From contig JAQFVV010006246.1 in NCBI GenBank assembly GCA_028023455.1, forward strand, positions 6,340,363-6,404,362: 64,000 nucleotides of DNA, written 5' to 3'. The notes beneath the pieces were generated by a model, which searched no databases, was not told the origin of the DNA, and worked only from the letters and a program-made list of their open reading frames with translations. Positions within the stretch are counted from its first letter, which is position 1. Each line of letters starts with the position of its first letter. This document shows, one piece after another, positions 1-11,851 of this stretch. The translations under genes were made by a program, and so were the position numbers. This DNA comes from Epiperipatus broadwayi (Eukaryota; Onychophora; Udeonychophora; Euonychophora; Peripatidae).

Positions 1-175
1 AATCAAAATATTAAAATATATTTCACAGAGACATTTAAAAATTGACTATCTTTCAAAGGAAAAATAAAAGTGAATTAACGAAGAAATATAAAAAGGAAGT
101 CAGAAAGTATAGCAACCAAAATTTCATGCTTAAAGAGTTTTTCAAAAAAAGTAGAAGGGAATTCTAGTAAACAAA

Positions 176-1624
176 ATGAGGCATCCGGAACTACCCATCA
201 CTGCACCATTTATGCAGATCCAGATCTTCCGTGGTGAACCACAGGAGAGTCCACAGGAACATATGGAAAATCTGAAGGTGATGTGTTCACTATATGCACT
301 GAGCAATAGAGAACAAATGGCCATAGCTAGCCAGCATTTGGAAGCAACCGCTAAAGACTGGTGGCGATCATTGACACACAAACCAACAGATCTTGAAGAG
401 TACTGCCAGGCACTATGCAAGATTTTTTGGAGCGAAAAAAGACAGGAGTATATTTTGCGCACTATAACCAATGAAAAATTCCCAACTAATCACCAAGAAA
501 CATATGCGCAATTCTTTTTAAAGCAAGCCGCAAGACTCAGATCTCTACCAGATATCACATGGTCAGAATCACATATTATCCATACCATACGACAGAACAT
601 GCCGATGAAGATGCAGGAAATGATGATCATAAGCCGGATCGACAAAATAAATGAAATGGCTGAGTTTTTGGTTTCAATAGACTATGGATTTAGTAATCCA
701 GAAACAGATGGAACCCCAACATTGAACCCAGAACAAGGGAAGGGGGACGTGCAGGAACGCCCAGAATATTTAAAGAAACAATGGAATCAGTTTAAACCAG
801 ATGGTAGCCAGATGACTAACATAATATGGGAAAAAGAAAACGTGGAGAATGTTACAACCACAAGCTTGTGTCCTATTATTGAAGTGATGATAGAATCCAC
901 CAAGGTATTAGCGCTAGTGGATTCAGGAAGCCAAGCATCGATTGTATCAAAGGCATGGATTCAAAGTGTAGAGAGAGAATGGGAAATCATGCAATTGCCA
1001 ACACGTCCCATCCAGTTGACCTTAGCTAATGGGAAAAGAATCATGAGCGAGAACAGTCAAATCTGGCTAGAGGTGAAGATCAATGAGAGATTGATGGGCC
1101 ATACTTTCTTGATTGTATCTGGACTGATCTATGATATGGTGTTGGGTTCCGACTTTCTAACCCAAAATCATGGAATTATCGATTATTTCGGAAGAAAATG
1201 CCTGTTCGACAATGAATCAACACAGTTCAAAGTGACCCACCAAGCCGTACCTGAGAAGCAGAGCTGCTTGATCCAGCCTGTTGATTCCGCATTGATTGAA
1301 AAAAAGGTCCATGACTCGGCTATTACAGAGTCCAAAGATAAAAGAAGTATCCAAAGCATGTTAGAAAATTATGCTCAGGTGTTTGCCCAGACTCCTGGAA
1401 AAATAAAGGGGTATACTCATAGAATTCGAGTGAAGGAGGAATTGTACACCCAATCCAAAACATACCCCATCCCATTCCAATACCGGGATGAGGTGGAAAA
1501 GCAGATTCAACAGATGATCGAGTGGGACATTATTGAGCGGAGCCCATCTCCCTATAACAATCCGTTAGTTGTGGTGAAAAAAAAAATGGAGATTTGCGGC
1601 TATGTTTGGACGCACGAAAATTAA
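176..1624 (+). pseudogene. Gag-protease-N-terminal RT part of gypsy polyprotein (frameshifted at end)
   Basis: A 482-codon ORF. Residues about 1-175 look like a retrotransposon Gag capsid domain: helical, with the motif ATAKDWWRSL near residue 57 and a downstream TYAQFFLKQA block. Residues about 230-340 are an aspartic protease with active-site triad DSGS at 249-252 and the family's second motif ending in VLGSDFL. From about residue 425 comes the start of RT (YPIPFQYRDEVEKQI, then PYNNPLVVV). The frame is lost in a run of ten A around 1577-1586; the next ORF continues RT in the -1 frame. Gag and protease share one frame with no stop between them. I see no CCHC zinc knuckle between capsid and protease, which most gypsy Gags have. 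Translation probably starts at the ATG at 176. Confidence 0.85.
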
Positions 1625-4008
1625 ACAGCATGACCATCCCTGAGAGAGACATCCCGCCACCGGTCCAGGAGGTATTTGTCCAGTTGGCAGGGAAGATGAT
1701 CTTTTCTACCTTAGACCTTACCGCCAGTTATTGGCAGATGGCCCTAGATCCTCGTGACCGAAAGTATACCGCGTTTCGGTATGGAGGACATACCCATGTG
1801 TTTAAGCGAGTTCCCTTTGGACTCATTAATAGTGGGGCAGGTCTAATGCGATGTTTAAAACAAGTCCTATCCAAAGAGGTACAGAAAAATATGGTCTGCT
1901 ATGTGGACGATATAGTAATTGCATCAAAAAACATCACTGAACATTTGAAATGCCTTGAACAATTTCTCCATGAATGTGCCCAAGAAAACATAACTATTAA
2001 CTTGGAAAAGAGTCGCTTTGCGGTAAAAGAAATTACATTCCTTGGGCATGTTGTAACTGAGGACGGGGTCAAAGTCCACCCTGACAAAGTAGAAGCCATC
2101 GAGCACTTCCCCAAACCAAAAACTCGGAAACAAGTCCGATCTTTCTTGGGACTTTGTAACTTCTATCACCGGTTTTACCCAAATTTTGCTCGTGAGACAG
2201 GAAAGCTGATAGAGTTACTAAAGAAAGATCATAAATGGGAATGGACCGAAGCCCATGACAAGGATTTTGAGAACATAAAAAAAAATTTTCTTCAAGCTGT
2301 AATGTTGTGTCATCCTGATTTTACAAGGACCTTTTACGTCCAGACTGATAGTAGCAAGCAGGGATTGGGGGCTGTGTTATTCCAAATTAATGAAGAAGGA
2401 AAGCATCAGGTGCTCTATTTTTGTAGCCGCTCCTTAAAGGGAGCCGAAGTACACTATACCACCACGGAACAAGAAACCCTAGCAATCGTTTGGGCGTGCC
2501 AGAAATTCCGTCAATTTCTCCTGGGGTCTGATGTGGTCATAGTAACCGATCACAAATGTTTGGAATTCTTGAATAAGAGTTTCCTTACAAATGATCGATT
2601 GATCCGGTGGAGCCTGGCCCTCCAACAGTTTCAATACAGAGTGGCTTACTGCCCAGGACGTGAGAACATTGTGGCAGATATCCTAAGCCGCCATCCTGTA
2701 CCTGCCAGTATCCAAAATCCTCAGCTGAATGACCAGACCCTCAGAATCATGGCCACAACCACGAAGACCCCTATGGAAACCGATTTGACAAATCTACGAT
2801 ATTGGCAAGATGACCAATATGCTAACATTATCTCCAACCTGGGAACCAATCACCTAATGTGTACAAACAAAAGAAATGCACGGCGATACTCCCAATTCCG
2901 TTTAAAAGATGGAATCCTCCAATGTAAGACCAAAGACATGGAGAGCCCATGGAAAATCATGACACCAAATAAGATTAGGATACAACTGATCGAACATATT
3001 CACAAAACCTTGGGACATTATGGGCCACGGAAAACTGAGGAAGCCCTGAGACGTCAATTTTACTGGCCAGGTATGTACACACAGATCCTCACAGTGTTAC
3101 GGAAATGTGCAATGTGTGCCCGGACTAAGTTTCCAAACAAGTCTTACGCTGGAACTATGAAACCCATAACTGCATCAAGGCCCAATGAGTTAATTGCAAT
3201 CGACCACTACGGCCCATTGCCCAAATTTAGAAATTTCCAATATTTACTCGTGACCTATGATGTTTTTTCCAAATATGTACGAGCGTATCCTGTCCGGGCT
3301 GCAGACTCAAGGAATACGATTCGGACCCTCCAAGATAAACAATTCCCTGAAGTGGGAAAACCTAATTCTATTCTATCAGATCATGGTTCAGCCTTCACCT
3401 CTAGGGAATGGAAGGGCTGGCTTTTGAAGCAACAAGTCACTCATCGGTTGACATCGATTAGGAATCCCCAATCTAACCCATGCGAAAGAGTCATGAGAGA
3501 ACTCAATCGTCTCTTTCGCACCTACATATCAACCAACCACCGGGATTGGGTAAATAAAACTCCAGAAATAGTTAACTGTATAAACCAGACGATAAATGAG
3601 TCTACCGGTTTTACGCCCGAACGCCTTCATTATGGGAAGCCATGTCGCAACTTATTTCCAAACCTGGTGCCACTAGATGAAATAGTTATTGACCCCATTC
3701 GTGACCAAGAAGCTGCTAGAAGACGGTTGGCCCAGGCAGCCGAAAATCGCATAAAGAGGGGACGGATGCAATGTCACCAATTTCAGGAAGGGGATCAAGT
3801 ATGGTTGAGATCCCCCAAGACTAGCAGTGTAGTAAAAAAGGAATTTAAAAAATTTTTTCCCTTGTATAGTGGACCATATCTTGTTCAGAAGAGATGTCAT
3901 GAAAATGCTTTTTTATTGGAAGGAGAAAATGGGTTTAGTGGCATCTATAATGCACGACAATTGAAACCCTACACACCACCCAATCCTCACACCAAATATT
4001 TCAGTTAA
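1594..4008 (+). pseudogene. Pol: reverse transcriptase, RNase H, integrase of gypsy element
   Basis: An open frame of 804 codons continuing the polyprotein after the frameshift; the ATG at 1594 is unlikely to be a real start. RT: first catalytic Asp in STLDL (residue 41), PFGL at 74-77, and the YVDD box at 103-106. RNase H: acidic residues D252 (TDSS), E294, D319 (VTDHK) and D362 (ADILSRHP). Integrase: zinc-binding H470-X4-H475-X29-C505-X2-C508, then catalytic D537, D596 and E631 (spacing 34 between the last two), then a basic C-terminal region with FQEGDQVWLRSP and a chromo/GPY-like YSGPYLV. All catalytic residues are present, so apart from the frameshift the enzyme set looks intact. It would copy the RNA into DNA and insert it in the nucleus. 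The lineage within gypsy was not determined. Confidence 0.92.
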
Positions 4009-4207
4009 TAGAAAAAAAAAATTGCAGTAAAATATCAAAATGAAAGATTCTTCTCCATACTAGAAACGTGAGTCATATAAGGCAGTTTTTTTTTTGTCAA
4101 CAAGAAGCAAATTTTTCAGGCTCATTTATTAAGGTTGTTTTTCTCACCAGCATTATATTAGACTCCAACAAAGGTATTTTTTTTTATTGATTTTTTTTTT
4201 TCACTTT

Positions 4208-4220
4208 AAGTGGGGAAGAA
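4208..4220 (+). promoter_or_regulatory. Polypurine tract of the gypsy element
   Basis: The purine-rich string AAGTGGGGAAGAA directly precedes a TG that would open the 3' LTR. This is the expected plus-strand primer for LTR retrotransposon replication. Confidence 0.65.
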
Positions 4221-5430
4221 TGAAGCAGTCAATGTCTAATCATCATTGAGCTTCATGCTTAACCATCTACACTAACCTCCTATGGGGCCCGCAATTCAGA
4301 CCCTGCTATAAATATATGCTATTCACTCACACACTGTATGTCGAATCATTCTAAAGATAAGTAAAATTAATTTTGTTTAGTAAAAATGAAACAGTAGTTT
4401 GAATGATGCGTATATATATTATGACTAAAGCAATAGTTTTATTGCTATAAAAATACATTTGCTTAGATATTTGTAATTATTTTTATATCTGTGTATATTC
4501 AATGTAACAACAAAGAAAAATGGGGAAGGCTTGAAATATTGAAATTATCTTTATCACTAGTCAGATCGTTGTCTATAATTAAAACTTATAAATCTTAATT
4601 ACAATCGAAAACAAATCGTTTATCAGTTTGCAAATCTTTCAAAACAGCTAAAAGGGGTATTTCAAGCCTTATCTATTGAAAATATTTTACTAATTAAATG
4701 TTGTTTTTAGGGGGATTACAGAGATAAGGGTGGGGTATGAAATTGAATTCTGGGCAGTATGGAAAGGTTATAAAAGGAACCAGTGAACAAAAGAGACTTC
4801 ACTTAGACTTTGAGTTTTACTTTGGAGTTTACTGTCAGTTTTTAGAATTGAGAATTACTTTTAAGAAGCCAACACAAGTTCAGCAAATGGGGCGTGAGTA
4901 GCGGAGCCGTCCACCTCTCTTTCCTCTCGGAGGACTGTCTACTAGCCATCAAACTTCCATCTGACTGGCCATATGAAATGACCTAGAATTGCCAACCGTC
5001 CTGCCTACCGCTATGCTGAGATATTCGGTAAAATCCTGTAATTTAGAGCTGCCTTGATACGAACATTCACAGGTGATTTATAATTTGTAGCCAAATTAAT
5101 TCATAGATCCGTTATGATATTCTGCTAATTTTGCTTTTAAACTCTCTCTCTGTAATCTTTTATTAATATCATGTATTTTAACTTACCTTTCACGCTTAAT
5201 TAAATTATATATATATAAATGTGTGCGATTCTATTAAGATTTTATGTATTTTGTTTAATGTATAAATATGATTTATTTTCTTTAATATGCCAAAATCGCT
5301 AAGTTCGCGAGTCAAGGGGAAAATAATTGTTTTACTTGGAAAAGGGTGGGCTTTATTTAAAAACTTATCAATAAAGTTTTGTTTATATTAAATAGCAATT
5401 GCTCGCGAATTTGGTTTCATTTTAAATTCA
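4221..5430 (+). repeat. Putative 3' LTR of the gypsy element
   Basis: Starts TGAAGCAGTC right after the polypurine tract. It carries a TATA box TATAAAAG at 4769-4776 followed by about 100 bp resembling a start region, and an AATAAA signal at 5370-5375. It is therefore built like U3-R-U5. The end at 5430 (AAATTCA) is chosen because it mirrors the TGAA start. The 5' LTR is not in the window, so the boundary cannot be confirmed by LTR-LTR comparison. Confidence 0.5.
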
Positions 5431-6943
5431 TGATTCTTAAAGTAAATTAAAAAACTTTTACTGTGGATGAATTTTGCTTTAATTTTCTATTTTAAAAAAG
5501 ATCGTGAACTTTCAACTTTCATATAATTAATTCATTCCTTTTTGCTGGTGCCTGAAGGGAAAATCCTACCAGTTAATACGTATTTGGGAATCGATTCTTT
5601 AAATATAAATGTTGTTAGTTTAATAATATTGTAAATAGTAACGTTATTATGCATTATGATCAGTTAAATGACTCAGAATTGGAAACAGATTATTGCGCAA
5701 GAGTTTAGACAATTTCCAAGTTTGGAAATTATATTATAAAATTTATATTCATGTCCAGTAATGTTGCTGGCATACATTTTCTTTCTGATATTTTATCTTT
5801 CCATTTTCTTGATTGTTTTATTATTGGGGACATCGAAAGCATGAAGCTCCCGTCCTTCTTAACCAGAGACAACGCTCTCTGTTAAATTATAAAGTTTAAG
5901 AGGATTATGTGCTGCGGATGGCCGTACAAAATGATCTGGGGTCTCATTCCCAGCCTCTACTTTGATATCGTTCCGCCAGAAATGCGCGGATATATCCACT
6001 TTAAGTTTGTTTCCAAGTATTCCTTTAAATGATAAAATATCCACAATCGCCATGAAGGTCAGATTCCGTTAATGTATGCTAGTACCGTTACTTTTGTCTT
6101 TAATTTAATCACCGTCCGCCTAACCTTGAGTAAGTCGCAATGATGTGTTAAAAACAATGTTTCATTTCGTAAAAATACTTTTAGTCCATTGATTTAAACT
6201 GCTTTCCTTTAAAAAAAAAAGCTTTATCGATTCCCAGAGACGTAAATCAATTTGTATAATTTATTCTCGTAAATAATGCGCATTGTTTGTTTTTTATGTA
6301 TATTTATTCAAAAGACGCTAGGTCCAAACAATGCCTATCAAACATATATAATGATTTCAAGATTGTAAATCAATGATTGAGACCGTAAATTTATATTTAT
6401 TTGTCAAAATGATTAACGTTAAATTATCGTGTATCTTTCTGTAATCCGAGTCTGTTCCGATCTTGTAGATTATTTTGTACATCCACATTTTGGCATATTA
6501 ACTCCAAGCGTGAAACAATTTTGTAACATATATATGCGTTTTCTGCATTTATTAAATATATATACTTTCGTGTTAATCCTGGTTTGTGTTGAATTATTAG
6601 TTTCTAGTTAATATTTAGAATTATTTTCTTTAGCTAAGAGCTTAGCATTAATAAATAACTATGATAATGTAATAACTGGGCTACTCCGTCCTCGATCATC
6701 ATCATCATTCTGATCTTATGCTCTACCGCTCTGCTTATGGGCACGGATTTAAAGTAATTTTACTGTGTCATCAGAATTGTTGTTCATTGGGTCAGAGATT
6801 CGAAGAATAGGCAAATAGGTTAGAATTCAGGATTGTTCCAGACCTGTGTATCTCGAGCATGATCGGATTCGAGGTACTTTTGCTTAGGATTTGGAACCTT
6901 GTTAAGTGAGCATACTGTTTTGACCGGTACAGTGGTTTTAAAG
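5431..6943. other. Unassigned sequence up to the assembly gap
   Basis: AT-rich sequence with somewhat more CpG than the rest of the window. No ORF over about 65 codons has a recognisable domain. It holds a short string TGGTGCCTGAAGGG near 5548 that could be read as a primer-binding site, but with no adjacent LTR end I leave it unassigned. Confidence 0.5.
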
Positions 6944-7443
6944 NNNNNNNNNNNNNNNNNNNNNNNNNNNNNNNNNNNNNNNNNNNNNNNNNNNNNNNNN
7001 NNNNNNNNNNNNNNNNNNNNNNNNNNNNNNNNNNNNNNNNNNNNNNNNNNNNNNNNNNNNNNNNNNNNNNNNNNNNNNNNNNNNNNNNNNNNNNNNNNNN
7101 NNNNNNNNNNNNNNNNNNNNNNNNNNNNNNNNNNNNNNNNNNNNNNNNNNNNNNNNNNNNNNNNNNNNNNNNNNNNNNNNNNNNNNNNNNNNNNNNNNNN
7201 NNNNNNNNNNNNNNNNNNNNNNNNNNNNNNNNNNNNNNNNNNNNNNNNNNNNNNNNNNNNNNNNNNNNNNNNNNNNNNNNNNNNNNNNNNNNNNNNNNNN
7301 NNNNNNNNNNNNNNNNNNNNNNNNNNNNNNNNNNNNNNNNNNNNNNNNNNNNNNNNNNNNNNNNNNNNNNNNNNNNNNNNNNNNNNNNNNNNNNNNNNNN
7401 NNNNNNNNNNNNNNNNNNNNNNNNNNNNNNNNNNNNNNNNNNN
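6944..7443. other. Assembly gap, 500 N
   Basis: Exactly 500 undetermined bases, the fixed gap size typical of Hi-C scaffolding. The true distance and even the adjacency of the two sides are unknown. Confidence 0.98.
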
Positions 7444-10020
7444 CTTCTCATAAACAGGTACCTGTGCCCAAATTCTCTAGAGTACTTGCTACTAATATCC
7501 CTACTATAGCTTATTCATTCTTTATCTAACTTATAAACTATAAACCGCTAAGTCTCGTTTGTAATGCTATAAACTTAATTATTAATTTTTAATGTAAAAG
7601 TTCTTTAATAATCTAGCCTGGCCTAACTCTTATCTTTCGTGGGTGTGTATTTTCAAAATCTCCATTTTATCATATAATTATCGCATGCTCATAATTTTCT
7701 GAGCATAAAATCTATGATCGAAAACCCCGAAACAGTGGATGCACATGTCAAATTTTCAACATTAATATTTTCTACAAATAACTTAATATTTTCTTATCTA
7801 AATCGACACGCATTCAGTGCTTCGTTTATTGTAATACAGGGGTCCTAGTGTTCTTAACAAATGGCTGGACGTATTAGTTATAATAATCACCCAATTTATG
7901 TATTGTTTTTTATATTTTATTAAATTTGTAATTAATAATTCCGCAAAATTTGCATTTCTTTGAGAGTCGCAAACGTTGTCATTAAATGTTGATAATGTGA
8001 GGGTCCGAGTTATAAAAATATATTTAAGTCTTAACAGAATCTGCTCTGTACATTATACATGTGTTACGCATTTTAGAGGCGGGATGACCTATTACAAGCC
8101 TTGAATATTCCGGATTCTATGGGGTTGAAATTAACTCCCAGTCGTCCTACGCAAGCCAGACATAATGAATGCTCTCGTGTGAGGCTTGACGAGCATCAAT
8201 ATGCAGCGCCAGCAGAGCAATCGCGGCACCAGGCCGCTTGTCCCTGGTCTATGCTTAAGTAGGCACCTTACCTCCTTCGGACCTCAGGGCAAACGCCAGC
8301 CTCGTATCTATAGCTCATTCATGGCTTTGCCAGTTTCAAAGCTATACTGCCATTTCTTATCGCCTTTCTAGAACATACCGACGTGGTTTCTTTTATTAAC
8401 TTTATTATTCTATGTATAACCTCGCATCCCTGCATTAGTGACAATTCACTCTGAAATAAATGTTTGCCCCTAGTTATTAGTAAATATCTTTAATTAAATA
8501 AATATATGTCTGCTGCTGCTCATATAAATCTTACTTTAGATTCTTGCATGCAAAAGGTATAAATCTTTAAAAAGGCATGCCTTAAATACTTGCTCGAAGA
8601 ATTTTTAGGTAGCTAGATTACGTCATCAAATAAATGTGTTCTCTTTGTAACTTTTATAATTATTGGAAATACGCTCCTGAGGTCTTAAGCCATAAAGTAT
8701 TATTTTGTAAAGTGATTTCATTATAAATGTTACTAAATAAATAAATGTATTTCTTAAGATAACAGTATAGGAAAATTCCGTTACTCACTAAATATTAACC
8801 AATATTAGCAGTAAATGATTTATTATTAAAATGTTTCAATAAATAATTTCAAACTATACGTCTGCAGTTACGTTTTATTTATTACACCCATTTTATATAA
8901 TGTTTCCTGGAAATTCTGTAAATATAAGTGTTTAATTAATATTGTGTTATTATTGGCTAACTCGAAAAATAAAATCACTGAATCTCATGCAATATCCCTG
9001 ACCACCATGCCTAAAGAAATGTTTACTAATGTCACATCAGATCGTTGTTTAAGTAGATTGTATGGAACAATAAACTATGTTCAAACTTATAGTACTATGG
9101 GTGGCTCTCTGCTACTTAGATGGTGTAAGTTCTGTGTAGCGTAGAATTTTTGCACTATGTTAACAAATCACATTTTCGTATATATATTATACGTCATTGA
9201 AAAGAAAATCAAAAGTTCTGTAAGATGATGCCCTCTTCAGAATTATTTTACAAGTAAAAAATCAATAAAAATGACCATATATGTCAAACAAAACCAAAGC
9301 ACCGCCTTCTCACCACCTTTTCTTGAATCTTATTGGCTGTCAGAATTCTGTCAAGAAGAAATATGGCTGCCAAAAAATAAAAAGTTAGTTCGTTTTGTGT
9401 TTTATTTCGAAAATGATAAACGAATGTTTACAACATTTAAAACAATATTTGAATTGAATTACAAATTATTATTGATAAAATAATACTAAAAAATCAAATT
9501 ATTTTAGAAAAATAGTTAAGATGTTACCAAGAATTATTTATTTATTGCTACATATTTATCGTAATGTAAAAGTGAAAAAAAATGATTACGTCAGAAATGT
9601 TTTTGGTTGGTCAAAATAGTGTTACTTTAATTTCACCGCAATTGAATATTTTTTAAATTATAAATCAAATTTTATTTTTGAAAAGACTTTCGTTTACTTT
9701 CATAATCTGACAAATTATTAATATACTTTTTACAAATGAAACTAACGTATTTATATTATTAAAAGATGAATCTATTTTAACAATTGATTTTGTTAAAGTT
9801 GTGAGTTGGCCAATTATATAATCAGTGCTCAAAAGATTAATATATTTTATTTTTTCCATTATTGCATACTGCATAAGAGATGTGAACTGTCAGGGGCTAT
9901 CTCAAATATTTTGTTAAATTATAATATGATTCACTCATATTAGTTTATGCAGAGCATCCAGAGCCTGATATATAAATATATATGTTGATACGAAGATTTA
10001 CACAGGTTCCATATATAAAA
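7444..10020. other. Unassigned sequence
   Basis: No coding region with a recognisable domain. A patch at about 8060-8390 is less AT-rich and has the look of an old LTR or 5' UTR, but I could not match it to anything else in the window. Confidence 0.4.
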
Positions 10021-10061
10021 GACATATTTTGCGGGTTCATCCGTGTTAAAATATTTTAAAA

Positions 10062-10105
10062 TACTGACGTTTCAACTTGGTAACACAAGTCATCCACTGA
10101 GTAAT
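10062..10105 (-). ncRNA. Hammerhead-like motif downstream of a Penelope remnant (degenerate)
   Basis: On the minus strand: UACU (stem I), then a core reading CAGUGGAUGA, which is CUGAUGA with about three extra bases. Next is a hairpin CUUG-UGUUAC-CAAG, then UUGAAA, then a mini stem III ACGU, giving a GUC cleavage triplet, then AGUA, which pairs with UACU. The GAAAC-GUC end, stem II and a 4-bp stem I fit a type I hammerhead; the interrupted core does not. It lies about 85 bp 3' of the Penelope endonuclease remnant, where PLEs carry hammerheads. Activity is doubtful. Confidence 0.35.
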
Positions 10106-10190
10106 AAAAAGTAGAAAGACGGTTGTAGAAGCGCTACAATCACTGATTTGAAAAAAACGTTAAAGTTCCACCGATAGCAAAAATGTTAAA

Positions 10191-10490
10191 TTAAGAATGT
10201 TTTTTTAAAAAAATCTTTCCAAATAGGAGAAAGTTTGCTTGTATCATCTCACTTATTGATACAATCTGGCCTTTTAAGAATCTCAATGGCTTCTTTAATT
10301 TTGCACTGGTATAGATTATCACATCTGGATATGATCCTGGTACTAGAAAAATTAATTTTATGATCTGAATCCATAGTATGGAGTGAGAGTGCTGATGATG
10401 ATGAATGTTGTTTAACTGCATTAGCATGCTCATCTCTCCAAACACTGATGCGACGATTACTCATACCTATGTAAGAAGCCTTATAATATA
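10191..10490 (-). pseudogene. Penelope-like element, C-terminal GIY-YIG endonuclease remnant
   Basis: Reading the minus strand from about 10490, the frame gives KASYIGMSNRR, then WRDEHANAV, SSALSLHTMDSDHKINF, then KIKEAIEILKRP. This is the second half of the GIY-YIG endonuclease fused to Penelope reverse transcriptases: YIG, Arg/His on the following helix, the H-x-I-x-F block, and the Glu-bearing KEAIEI helix. The GIY half and the whole RT are missing upstream, and the frame changes near 10250. A short poly-AT stretch replaces the missing 5' part, so this is a 5'-truncated dead copy. It is closely related in motif to the plus-strand PLE at 22.96-23.61 kb (both have SNRRI after YIG). Confidence 0.8.
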
Positions 10491-11334
10491 TATATATATG
10501 CCCAGTGAGTCTTCATAAATAATTAAAATATATAAATATTATCATAAGATTAGATAGAGTTGTAGGACAGCAGATCCTGGCCCCAAAATCCTAGTGCATC
10601 ACATACATATACTTTCCTCATATAATGCATCTATGGTTAGAAGCAGGAACACCCCTATAACCTAGGACATCTATATTCATTCCATGAATCATATATCCTG
10701 ATCACAAAGCTGATCCCACTGCTCAACAGCCATTAATCTGCACATAATTAATGCAGTCCATTACTTTTCTCTTATTGTGTATATGCCTATGCATCTAGCC
10801 ATAACCCTATGTACAGTATGTCTACCTCAGATACTAAAAGGTCTCTAGAAATAATAAACTAGATAAAGAAATATAATTAATTTGACCTATAATGATGTGA
10901 TAAATATTCTTGTTATTACCTTGTGGGCAAATAAGATCACACCCTTATTTTTATTAGTTATGCATATTACTGTCATCATCCACAATTCTATATATATTTG
11001 TAGAGTCCAGTAAACAGCTTCTAACCTTAGTGTGTGCATAAGGAAGCCACTTTGTTGATATATTAATTATTAATAAACATTAATTTATGTAATTTTGTCC
11101 TTTTCATTGCTGGTCAGAATCATATAATTAAGTTTAAATAATAGTTAAGAGTCTGCATATCCCTGAACTGAGTAGAACTATATGAAATGAGGAAGCTGTG
11201 TGATGACAAGGGTGTTAATTATGTAGTAGAGATCAGAAAGCATAGGCTGGGGTTCAAAGTAGGATCATGCGGGTAGCGACCCCCGTATGCATGCTGGTTG
11301 AAAGTGCCTGCTTGGTCTTCCAGTCTTGTTAGCA
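10491..11334. other. Unassigned sequence
   Basis: Begins with a short (AT)n run next to the Penelope remnant. No domain-bearing ORF was seen and no match to the other repeats described here. Confidence 0.4.
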
Positions 11335-11851
11335 AATTATACATATTTGACCATTACAATACATTAATAATACTAAGTGACCAGAACATTGATGATGGTC
11401 AGAATGACATTAATATCTCAGCATTATTTGATTTATTGTTGTATTTTGATAGAGTTGCACCTAAGTATATCCAGATAGTTATTGTTTTTGTTCCTGCCCT
11501 AGGTTTGGCAATGGCTAAATAATTAGCCTGGTCTATCAGTAGACTACTTTCAAATACAGTCACAAAATTGACTGCTGATTTATTTTTTATTGTTGATCAT
11601 TTATAATGAAGAAATGGTTATTACTTTTGTGTAATGCCGGTGAACTTAATAGTTACTTCTGTGCTGATCTCTCATGCTCATTCCTTTTATATTTAATTTT
11701 ATATTTCAATTATTTGGGGATAATAATGGTTTCCCATCTTTGTACAATTCAGCCCTAATGGAGTGTACTGTTACAAATGGTTACTGAATTGTAGGACCTT
11801 GTAACCCCAGATTCTCCTTTGTTAACCCCCTATTTTCTGTACTGTTACAAT
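11335..11851 (+). repeat. 5'-truncated copy of the 2.7-kb repeat (3' 0.5 kb)
   Basis: Matches the last about 500 bp of the repeats at 34067-36735 and 61830-62327. Shared landmarks are AGTGACCAGAACATTGATG, the block about CCTAGGTTTGGCA, and the end CTGTACTGTTACA at 11851. Base substitutions and small indels separate the three copies. The 74-codon ORF running through it is not shared as an ORF with the other copies, so it is not a gene. Confidence 0.75.

Larger units (their letters stand above)
1..5430 (+). mobile_element. Ty3/gypsy-type LTR retrotransposon, 5' LTR outside window
   Basis: The window opens inside an LTR retrotransposon. Order on the plus strand is leader (1-175), Gag-protease-RT start (176-1624), RT-RNase H-integrase (1594-4008), a polypurine tract (4208-4220) and a putative 3' LTR beginning with TG at 4221. 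Integrase after RNase H is the Ty3/gypsy (Metaviridae) order. No env-like ORF lies between integrase and LTR, so this looks like a non-enveloped element. Only one frameshift breaks about 3.8 kb of coding sequence, so this is a fairly young copy compared with everything else in the window. The right edge is uncertain: 5430 is chosen because the LTR start TGAA is mirrored by TTCA there, but an end near 5567 is also possible. Confidence 0.85.

Noticed and set aside
1570-1600. Programmed -1 ribosomal frameshift at the A10 slippery tract
   Set aside because: The site lies inside RT, after protease, where no gypsy element needs a shift; a homopolymer indel is simpler.
4009-4207. env gene after integrase
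   Set aside because: No ORF between integrase stop and polypurine tract.
5540-5575. Primer-binding site TGGTGCCTGAAGGG as sign of a second tandem gypsy element
   Set aside because: No CA-ended LTR directly before it and no gag after it.
6792-7453. ORFs of unknown residues on both strands
   Set aside because: They are the 500-N gap translated.
9200-9260. Hammerhead core CUGAAGA on the minus strand near 9240
   Set aside because: No stem II hairpin or GAAA at the right distance.
11298-11522. 74-codon ORF as a gene
   Set aside because: It runs through a repeat whose two other copies do not keep the frame.
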